Shown: in pieces, positions 1 to 5,045 of the stretch | Numbering within the stretch: the first letter of the stretch is position 1 | Layout of the letters: every line of letters begins with the position of its first letter | NCBI GenBank assembly: GCA_003554345.1 | Contig: PWGE01000363.1 | Location: forward strand, 1 to 5,753 | DNA from: T1SED10-198M sp003554345 [NCBI: Candidatus Sumerlaeota bacterium] | Lineage (GTDB): Bacteria; Sumerlaeota; T1SED10-198M | Length of the DNA stretch: 5,753 bases | Reading direction: 5' to 3' | The notes under the pieces: generated by a model | The model's database searches: none | Seen by the model: only the letters and a program-made list of their open reading frames with translations | Told to the model about the DNA's origin: nothing | Program-made: the position numbers and the translations under genes

Positions 1-302
1 CTCAGCAGACCCTTATCAATCCAACTGTTATCGGATTAAATGACTTTTTGTCCATGTTACCACGACGAAGACATATTTATTTTACGGGACCAGGCAGCAT
101 TCAAAACAACACATTCATAAAAAAGCAACTGAGGGAATATGCCCATTTTGTGGGAGAAGAAACCTTTCTTCAGTTTATTCCAGCCCTGGCTTATCTGGGG
201 TATACTCATTATCAACAGAAAGATTTCACTGATATTATCACAGGTGAACCCCTGTATATCAGGCGTTCAGATGCAGAAATCGCGAAAGATTCACAATCAT
301 GA
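1..302 (+). CDS. tsaB: TsaB-like protein, C-terminal part (5' end outside window)
   Basis: The frame is open from the left edge (first whole codon at 3) to TGA at 300-302, giving 99 residues, so the start lies outside the window. TsaB proteins are usually about 220-240 residues, so this is roughly the C-terminal 40%. Recognition rests on the FTGPG segment (visible residues 27-31), which matches the family's G-D/P-G turn, and on the ending GEPLYIRRSDAEI (81-93), which matches the characteristic EPxYLRxSxAE tail of TsaB. Known for the family: TsaB is an inactive ASKHA-fold paralogue that pairs with TsaD, and with TsaE, to transfer threonylcarbamoyl to A37 of ANN-decoding tRNAs in the cytoplasm. 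The catalytic-type N-terminal half cannot be checked here. Its stop codon overlaps the start of the downstream RNA methyltransferase, so the two are probably co-transcribed. The alternative is another ASKHA-fold protein, but the tail makes TsaB clearly the best fit. Confidence 0.8.
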   Translation, partial: QQTLINPTVIGLNDFLSMLPRRRHIYFTGPGSIQNNTFIKKQLREYAHFVGEETFLQFIPALAYLGYTHYQQKDFTDIITGEPLYIRRSDAEIAKDSQS

Positions 303-865
303 GTCCTCATCACGTTTTTGTGGCCCTCCTTCATCATCCCGCATATGATAAAAACCGGCAAATTGTCACCACATCTATTACCAATTTCGATATTCATGAT
401 ATTTCCCGTACCTGCAGAACCTACGGTGTTGAAAAATTCTTCATTGTCCATCCCATGGAAAGCCAGAGGTTTTTTGCTCAACGTATTATTAAACACTGGC
501 AGGAAGGATTCGGCAGTACCTATAACACGACCAGACGGGAGGCTCTATCTATTATCGAAGTAACCCCTGATCTCAAAGAAATGCTGGACCGTATAAAATA
601 TCGATATGGCACCAACCCCCTTACAGTGGCAACATCAGCCCGCAAAACGTCAAAAGACATCTCCTTTACTTCATTGAAAAATGACATTCACTCTGAGAAG
701 GCTTCCTATCTGCTTTTACTGGGAACAGGCTGGGGTTTGCCTGACGAACTCATTGCAGGCTGTGATTATTTACTGGAACCCGTACAGGCAAACAGTGACT
801 TCAATCACCTATCCGTCAGAGCAGCTGCTGCTATAATGCTGGATCGTCTCCTTGGCAGTCGCTGA
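299..865 (+). CDS. SPOUT-family RNA methyltransferase, TM1570 type
   Basis: This complete 188-residue protein fits the Pfam Methyltrns_RNA_4 family (Thermotoga maritima TM1570 type), which are SAM-dependent RNA methyltransferases with the trefoil-knot SPOUT fold. Visible family hallmarks are an N-terminal VALLHHPAYDKN (residues 8-19), TSITNFDIHDISRTCRTYG (25-43), the knot motif LGTGWGLPDE (141-150) and the C-terminal NHLSVRAAAAIMLDRLLG (169-186). The length is typical of a stand-alone member. The start is the ATG at 299, whose ATGA overlaps the tsaB stop; there is no strong Shine-Dalgarno sequence, as expected for translational coupling. In other bacteria this domain is often next to or fused with TrmD (m1G37 methyltransferase), whereas here it sits behind a t6A37 gene. 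The exact RNA substrate and the modified base are not known to me, so no gene symbol is given. The family assignment is firm; a tRNA target is inference. Confidence 0.9.
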   Translation: MSPHHVFVALLHHPAYDKNRQIVTTSITNFDIHDISRTCRTYGVEKFFIVHPMESQRFFAQRIIKHWQEGFGSTYNTTRREALSIIEVTPDLKEMLDRIKYRYGTNPLTVATSARKTSKDISFTSLKNDIHSEKASYLLLLGTGWGLPDELIAGCDYLLEPVQANSDFNHLSVRAAAAIMLDRLLGSR

Positions 866-904
866 GTATTCAGTATAGAAAAACTATTTATCTGAAACTT
901 TTAT

Positions 905-932
905 TTGCAAAATACAAATAGCCTTCTATAAT
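905..932 (+). promoter_or_regulatory. Sigma70-type promoter for the receiver-ATPase gene
   Basis: A -35 like box TTGCAA (905-910, 4 of 6 to consensus) is followed after 16 bases by a perfect -10 box TATAAT (927-932). The predicted transcript would start near 939-940, leaving a leader of about 26 bases before the ATG at 966. It lies in the 100-base gap after the methyltransferase gene and indicates a separate transcription unit. Confidence 0.6.
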
Positions 933-965
933 ACACAAAGCCATAAGTCATTACATTTTAATACT

Positions 966-1913
966 ATGAATTCGCAATTTGACCGTATTTATAAAGTTCT
1001 TATTGTCGATGATGAACCATCTATCCTTTCCCTCTTTGAGCATCTTTTCGAAGATGAAAAATGGATTAAAATATTCACCTTTTCCAATCCTTTTCATGCT
1101 TTAAAGGAAGTTAAGTCCAATTCTTTCGACCTGGTCATCTCTGATATACAAATGCCTCAAATGATGGGTTACCAGTTCTTACAGGAAGTCAAAAAACTGA
1201 CTCCTTATTCCAGAACAGCCCTGATAACAGGTTATGACGTTGAGCAGTATATCCAGATAGCCTTAAAATATGGCATCACTAATATCATTACCAAAGATCA
1301 TACCTTTAATATTGATTGGGTGAAAACTTATATCTGGAACCTACTCACCCGCAATATCTTTGGACTGAAAAGCTATCTTCAAAAACACAGTGCCAGGGTA
1401 TTTCGCTTGAGAATCAATAATTCCTGCTACATTGAGTCGTTCATCGACGCTATTCATGAAGAATTAGATAAAAACGAAATAAAAGCAGATTTAAGACTTC
1501 CTGTAACAGAAATACTGACCAACGCCTTTCGACATCCTGCTCAAGATGCAGAAAATAACAAAAAAAAGGATCTCAAAAATAATCATATAACACTGGACCC
1601 TCATAAACAAATTTTTGTGGAATACGGATGGGATGATACCAAGGTAGGCATATCTGTGTCAGACCCCATGGGGGCCCTCAATAAGGAAGACATTCTTTAT
1701 CACCTTAAACGAAATACTACCATTGGTAAAGATGGACTTCCGGAAAACATCTATGATACCGAGGGACGCGGGCTTTTTTTGGTCTGGTATAATGTTGATC
1801 GAATGATTATTAATGTTGCTCCTTCTGAAAAAACCGAGGTTATCGTTCTTAATTTTTTTGAAAAATATAGAAGTAAGGGGAGATTGCACCCCCTTTTCAT
1901 AAATGAAATTTAA
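966..1913 (+). CDS. Response-regulator receiver domain fused to an RsbW-like GHKL ATPase domain
   Basis: This 315-residue protein has no signal peptide and is probably cytoplasmic. Residues about 8-125 form a CheY-like receiver domain: VLIVDDEP with acidic pair D15/D16, phospho-acceptor D60 in ISDIQMP, T88 (LITGYD) and conserved K110, which is followed by D rather than the usual P. Residues about 150-300 form a GHKL (HATPase_c) domain: N-box E182-ILT-N186-A-FRH, G1 motif D233-PMG236, G2 motif E266-GRG-L, then the RsbW/SpoIIAB-like strand TEVIVLNFF. A lysine- and asparagine-rich insert (about 192-214) follows the N-box. No H-box/DHp domain or DNA-binding domain is present. Family knowledge suggests that phosphorylation of D60 could control ATP-dependent kinase or anti-sigma-type protein binding; that role is inference. 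The start at 966 is the only good ATG before residue 63, but it has almost no Shine-Dalgarno match. It has its own upstream promoter and stands alone, with no partner kinase in view. Confidence 0.85.
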   Translation: MNSQFDRIYKVLIVDDEPSILSLFEHLFEDEKWIKIFTFSNPFHALKEVKSNSFDLVISDIQMPQMMGYQFLQEVKKLTPYSRTALITGYDVEQYIQIALKYGITNIITKDHTFNIDWVKTYIWNLLTRNIFGLKSYLQKHSARVFRLRINNSCYIESFIDAIHEELDKNEIKADLRLPVTEILTNAFRHPAQDAENNKKKDLKNNHITLDPHKQIFVEYGWDDTKVGISVSDPMGALNKEDILYHLKRNTTIGKDGLPENIYDTEGRGLFLVWYNVDRMIINVAPSEKTEVIVLNFFEKYRSKGRLHPLFINEI

Positions 1914-1940
1914 ATTTTACTTTTATATTAATAATATTTC

Positions 1941-1968
1941 TTGGGTTTGAAAAAATGCACGTTATAAT
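1941..1968 (+). promoter_or_regulatory. Probable promoter for the small TPR gene
   Basis: A perfect -10 box TATAAT lies at 1963-1968. The best -35 candidate at a usable distance is the weak TTGGGT (1941-1946, 3 of 6), with a 16-base spacer. The better-looking TTGAAA at 1947-1952 is only 10 bases from the -10 and is too close. The predicted start near 1975 leaves a leader of about 35 bases, which carries the ribosome binding site. The weak -35 lowers confidence. Confidence 0.45.
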
Positions 1969-1995
1969 TTTAGTTGTATAAAGTCAAATAATCAA

Positions 1996-2000
1996 AGGAG
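1996..2000 (+). promoter_or_regulatory. Shine-Dalgarno site that decides the start of the small TPR gene
   Basis: AGGAG (within AAAGGAG) is the clearest ribosome binding site in the window. It ends 10 bases before the ATG at 2011 but only 1 base before the in-frame GTG at 2002. The GTG is too close to be used from this site, so the ATG at 2011 is preferred. Confidence 0.7.
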
Positions 2001-2010
2001 TGTGAAAAAG

Positions 2011-2724
2011 ATGAAACATTTTATTGCCGCATTGTTAACCATACTTTTCTTTATGGGTATTTCCCTCTCAGCTGATTCCGTGCATGATAATGCCCGGAAC
2101 TTATATGAGCAGGGTGAATACCAAGAGGCAATAGCCTTGTTGGAAGACCTGGACCCTCCCCTCGATTATAACAAACAGTACCTGTTGGGATTAAACTATT
2201 TCAGGGCAAGACAATATCACGAAGCAATAGAGGCACTTTCCACACTTCTTGATCGCACAGATGAATATCCTGGAGCCTATTTCTATCTCGCACGTTGCCA
2301 CTTAAATACCGGCGAACTTGAAGAAGCTAAAGAACACGCTCAAAAATCCCTCACTTATTTTCCCAACAGTGACTACTCCTATATAGTATTGGGAATCGTA
2401 TTGAATCAGAAAGGAGAAGAAGAGGAAGCCCGGGAAGCTCTGGAAAAAGCTGTAGAACTCAACCCTCGTAATGCATGGGGTAGAAACAACCTGGGTTTAT
2501 TGTTGATGAGAAAAGATTATAACGAAGATGCTCTTGAACATTTTAAAGCCGCCATAGAATATGACCCTGATAACGCTGTTTACTACAATAACCTTGGCAT
2601 AACCAATGAACGGTTGGGCAAATATGAGCAAGCTGTAGAAAGTTATGAAAAAGCTCTCGAATTACGGCCCGGTTTTTCCAGGGTGGAAAACAACCTGGAA
2701 CGGGTTCAGGATTTGCTGGAATAA
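2011..2724 (+). CDS. Exported TPR-repeat protein (about six TPR units)
   Basis: This 237-residue protein starts at the ATG at 2011, chosen from the Shine-Dalgarno spacing; an in-frame GTG at 2002 would add only three residues. Residues 1-21 form a signal peptide: a basic start, a hydrophobic core IAALLTILFFMGI, and a likely cleavage after SLSA with mature protein from D22. There is no lipobox cysteine, so a soluble periplasmic protein is expected rather than a lipoprotein. The rest is almost wholly TPR: units at about 23-48, 54-85, 88-119, 122-153, 156-187 and 190-221, with typical patterns such as YEQGEYQEAI, ALEKAVELNP and YEKALELRP. TPR arrays form helical scaffolds that bind other proteins; no catalytic motif is visible. 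It stands alone between its own promoter and a tRNA gene. The specific partner is unknown, and it resembles the exported part of the large TPR protein at 3210 only in general repeat character. Confidence 0.85.
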   Translation: MKHFIAALLTILFFMGISLSADSVHDNARNLYEQGEYQEAIALLEDLDPPLDYNKQYLLGLNYFRARQYHEAIEALSTLLDRTDEYPGAYFYLARCHLNTGELEEAKEHAQKSLTYFPNSDYSYIVLGIVLNQKGEEEEAREALEKAVELNPRNAWGRNNLGLLLMRKDYNEDALEHFKAAIEYDPDNAVYYNNLGITNERLGKYEQAVESYEKALELRPGFSRVENNLERVQDLLE

Positions 2725-2758
2725 ACCGATTTTTCATGCTTTTCCGCAATTTCCATGT

Positions 2759-2786
2759 TTGACAAACAAATGATATCTGCTTAAAT
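2759..2786 (+). promoter_or_regulatory. Promoter for tRNA-Ser
   Basis: A full-consensus -35 box TTGACA (2759-2764) is followed after 16 bases by TTAAAT (2781-2786, 4 of 6). Transcription would start near 2793, about 7 bases before the mature tRNA. The closer -10 match TATCAT (2788-2793) is 23 bases from the -35 and was not used. A strong -35 box is typical of stable-RNA promoters. Confidence 0.6.
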
Positions 2787-2800
2787 GTATCATCTATTCA

Positions 2801-2889
2801 GGAGAGGTGTCCGAGTGGCTTAAGGAGCGCGCCTGGAGAGCGCGTGTGCACTCCGTGCACCCCGGGTTCGAATCCCGGCCTCTCCGCCA
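2801..2889 (+). tRNA. tRNA-Ser(GGA)
   Basis: The complete class II cloverleaf can be folded by hand. The acceptor stem GGAGAGG (2801-2807) pairs with CCTCTCC (2879-2885), followed by discriminator G2886 and encoded CCA (2887-2889). The D stem is 2810-2812 with 2824-2826. The anticodon stem CGCGC (2828-2832) pairs with GCGCG (2840-2844), and the loop CTGGAGA gives anticodon GGA (2835-2837), reading UCC and UCU. The long variable arm has a 6-pair stem GTGCAC (2846-2851 with 2855-2860) and a TCC loop. The T stem CCGGG/CCCGG (2862-2866 with 2874-2878) encloses TTCGAAT. The long variable arm and the anticodon both indicate serine. Every stem is fully paired and nothing suggests a pseudogene. Confidence 0.97.
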
Positions 2890-3130
2890 TTCTTCATCCC
2901 GTTTTATCTTTTCTTTACTTTTACCTGTGATTCGTAATCTTTTTTTATAAAGTTATTTGCCTTTGCTTTCACTTACTCATACGCCAAAATCAGGATTTCC
3001 CTCTTCAGTGGATTACCCCCTTCCCCCTGATCTTAACATTTACTGAATGAACTCCTTGTGCCTTATTATGTTACCTTGCCCGTCCTTTCTTTCCAGGTGC
3101 CAATTTTTTTCAAATCATTGCAAATTTCAT

Positions 3131-3159
3131 TTGGCATCTTTTAATAATGCCAGTATAAT
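3131..3159 (+). promoter_or_regulatory. Strong promoter for the large TPR gene
   Basis: The -35 box TTGGCA (3131-3136, 5 of 6) and the perfect -10 box TATAAT (3154-3159) are separated by the ideal 17 bases. This is the best all-round promoter in the window. The predicted start is near 3166, giving a leader of about 44 bases. The upstream flank is AT-rich (T run at 3104-3110 and two CAAAT copies 10 bases apart at 3111 and 3121), which could act as an UP-like element. Confidence 0.75.
3132..3152. repeat. Inverted repeat over the promoter (candidate operator)
   Basis: TGGCAT (3132-3137) and ATGCCA (3147-3152) form a perfect 6-base inverted repeat with a 9-base AT-rich centre. It covers the -35 box and almost the whole spacer, ending one base before the -10. 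A further TGCCAA half-site lies upstream at 3098-3103. The position is that of a repressor operator; the regulator is unknown, and this role is inference. Confidence 0.45.
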
Positions 3160-3166
3160 ATAAGCA

Positions 3167-3205
3167 GAGGCCTGGTAATGAGCATTTCTTTTTCCGAGGC
3201 TGGTA
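3167..3205 (+). repeat. Direct repeat GAGGC(C)TGGTA in the leader
   Basis: GAGGCCTGGTA (3167-3177) recurs as GAGGCTGGTA (3196-3205), 29 bases apart and differing by one inserted C. The first copy begins at the predicted transcription start. In the second copy, GAGG (3196-3199) lies 10 bases before the ATG at 3210 and serves as the likely Shine-Dalgarno sequence. It may be a chance or small local duplication. Confidence 0.4.
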
Positions 3206-3209
3206 TCAT

Positions 3210-5045
3210 ATGGGTTATCGGGATATAATCCTTTGTTTAATGTGTCTCATTCTTCCCTTTTTGGTACATGGAGATGTTATTATTCTTGAAGATGGCAGAG
3301 AAATTGAAGGTATTATTGAGGAAAGTGATGATGAAGGTATTTTTATCAATACCGGACTGAGCGAGGTTTTTTTTTCTCACGACCAGATACAGGAAATTGA
3401 AAGAGTTCCTCCTGAAAAAGAGCTCCTTCAGAGAGGTAAAATTGCCTACCAGGGAAGGAATTACCGGGAGGCTTACCGCTATATTTCAGAAGCCCGGGAA
3501 AAAACTCCTGATTTAGAAGAAATTGATGAGCTTTACTCACACTACAAAGATTCGTATGTTTCATGGGGAAAGGAAGAAGCCCAAAGAGAACTTCGCTCCA
3601 TTGAACAACTCATCAACAATGAAGAATACTCCGAAGCGTTACAAGATCTGAAAAAACTACATGAAAAATTCGACGATATTGAAGAAATCCAGGAGTCTGT
3701 AAACGATAAAATAGTCGCTATACACCTGGAACGTTCACAAAATGCCATAGAACGCTATAATTTCTCCCGAGCTCTTTATCATGCACAGGAAGCAAGAAAA
3801 GTTCTGCCATATGACAATGAAATATATCAATTAAAACTACCACTGATGAGAAGAACTTCACAGCGCGCTTCAGACATAGAAAAGTATTTAAAGGAAATGG
3901 TGAATTATGACCCGGATAACTATGAATATGTCTATAACCTGGGGCGCCATTATTATGACAGAGAAAAATATGAACATTTCATCGATGTCTTTGACAACTT
4001 TTTTGAAAGACACGATATAAATCAATATGAAGAGGCCAGAGAATTATATGCTTACTCTCACTTTTCTGTTGGGGAAAGGAAGAAAGAAAACCAACCGGAC
4101 GAGGCTTTACAGCATTACAAGAAAGCATTAGAGTACAATCCTCAACTCACACGTTCTTTACTTCACATTGGAGAGATCTATTATCATTTGGACGATTATA
4201 TAGAAGCAAGACAATATTTAGAGAAAGCTTCAGAAACAATGGAGTCCAATCCACGTGTATTTTATCTCCTGGGAAACATTCTTACACAAAAAAGAGAATT
4301 CAATAAAGCCCGAGAACACCTTTCCAGGAGCATTAACCTTTCTGAGCATCAGAGAAAAGACAGGTTGCATTATGACTCTCTTATTACTTTAGCAGACCTG
4401 AATTTTACCGCCGGATTCAGGGAGGAAGCTATCAGAAATTCTGAAGAGGCTGTTGAGGTTAATCCCGACCGTTTTAGAGCCTACTATTGGTTGGGTAAAA
4501 GTTTAACAGCCACAGGTGACCTGGAAAAAGGAGAAGAAAAACTTCAGCAAGCACTACGACGTCGGCCTACCCATGAGCCCACTCTTCTGGCTCTTGCAGA
4601 AAACATGATGGAAACTCAAAACTACACGGGAGCACGCAACATGTTGCTTCAACTCCTGGAAGAAAATCCTGATAACGAAAACTATTACTTCAAATTAGGA
4701 GAAGTATATTATCAGCAGGGACAATATATTGCTGCTGAAACTCAATATCAAAGAGCCCTGGAACGAAAAAAAGATTTCATGGAAGCTTACCTGCGTCTTA
4801 TAGAAGTTTATCGGATGAGAAGGGATCCTCAAGAAGCTGTGGATATCGCTTATAAAGCTCTGGAAATAGAGCCCGAAAACAGCAGGATTTTTTTAAATCT
4901 GGGAATACTGTATCACACCACCCTGGAAGAATATGAGAAAGCACTGGACTACTATGAAAAATATTATGAAAGCGGCGGGACAGACCCGCAAGTCCAATCA
5001 TGGATACAGGAGTGCGAGGCACAATTGCGCAGAGCTGCGAGATGA
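3210..5045 (+). CDS. Large exported TPR protein with N-terminal beta-rich (Sm/SH3-like) domain
   Basis: This 611-residue protein starts at the ATG at 3210, 10 bases after GAGG. Residues 1-21 are a signal peptide (hydrophobic IILCLMCLILPFLV, likely cleavage after VHG, mature from D22). Two cysteines lie within the hydrophobic stretch, but no proper lipobox is formed. Residues 22-65 (VIILEDGREIEG, a turn, IFINTGLSEVFF, then IQEIER) have the pattern of a short Sm/SH3-like beta barrel seen at the start of many exported bacterial repeat proteins. From about 70 on it is helical: a TPR at 70-100, a charged coiled section at about 115-165, then TPR-like units near 169-200, 237-266, 312-345, 347-376, 387-419, 421-453, 455-487, 489-521, 523-555 and 557-590. 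The likely role is a periplasmic or envelope-attached scaffold; no enzyme motif is seen. It has its own strong promoter. Its stop touches that of the opposing glycosyltransferase gene. Specific function unknown. Confidence 0.85.
   Translation: MGYRDIILCLMCLILPFLVHGDVIILEDGREIEGIIEESDDEGIFINTGLSEVFFSHDQIQEIERVPPEKELLQRGKIAYQGRNYREAYRYISEAREKTPDLEEIDELYSHYKDSYVSWGKEEAQRELRSIEQLINNEEYSEALQDLKKLHEKFDDIEEIQESVNDKIVAIHLERSQNAIERYNFSRALYHAQEARKVLPYDNEIYQLKLPLMRRTSQRASDIEKYLKEMVNYDPDNYEYVYNLGRHYYDREKYEHFIDVFDNFFERHDINQYEEARELYAYSHFSVGERKKENQPDEALQHYKKALEYNPQLTRSLLHIGEIYYHLDDYIEARQYLEKASETMESNPRVFYLLGNILTQKREFNKAREHLSRSINLSEHQRKDRLHYDSLITLADLNFTAGFREEAIRNSEEAVEVNPDRFRAYYWLGKSLTATGDLEKGEEKLQQALRRRPTHEPTLLALAENMMETQNYTGARNMLLQLLEENPDNENYYFKLGEVYYQQGQYIAAETQYQRALERKKDFMEAYLRLIEVYRMRRDPQEAVDIAYKALEIEPENSRIFLNLGILYHTTLEEYEKALDYYEKYYESGGTDPQVQSWIQECEAQLRRAAR

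Larger units (their letters stand above)
2890..3209 (+). other. 320-base gene-free stretch between tRNA-Ser and the large TPR gene
   Basis: No credible coding frame is seen on either strand. The first part (about 2890-2960) is pyrimidine-rich with several T runs, which could help end the tRNA transcript, but there is no stem before them. A C-rich patch lies at 3015-3027. A widely spaced 6-base inverted repeat, TTCAGT (3004-3009) and ACTGAA (3042-3047), is of doubtful meaning. The right end (3098-3209) carries the promoter, repeats and leader described separately. No copy of the tRNA 3' end is found here, so there is no sign of an integration scar. Confidence 0.6.

Noticed and set aside
212-496. 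Minus-strand reading frame of 94 codons across the tsaB-methyltransferase junction
   Set aside because: It is fully covered by two recognised plus-strand genes and its translation resembles no protein family.
862-888. Small hairpins CTGA/TCAG (862-873) and ATAG/CTAT (875-887) after the methyltransferase gene, as a terminator
   Set aside because: Stems are only 4 pairs, AT-rich, and no T run follows.
1875-1897. AAGGGG/CCCCTT stem followed by a short T run at the end of the receiver-ATPase gene, as an intrinsic terminator
   Set aside because: The stem is only 6 pairs with a 9-base loop, it lies inside the coding region, and the T run is part of the stem or soon broken by C and A.
1947-1952. 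TTGAAA as the -35 box for the small TPR gene
   Set aside because: It is only 10 bases from the TATAAT box, too close for a sigma70 promoter.
2674-2690. TTTTCC/GGAAAA hairpin near the end of the small TPR gene
   Set aside because: It lies within the coding region, is AT-rich, and is followed by CAACC rather than a T run.
2801-3209. tRNA-Ser as an attachment site for an integrated element
   Set aside because: No integrase and no second copy of the tRNA 3' end were found downstream in the window.
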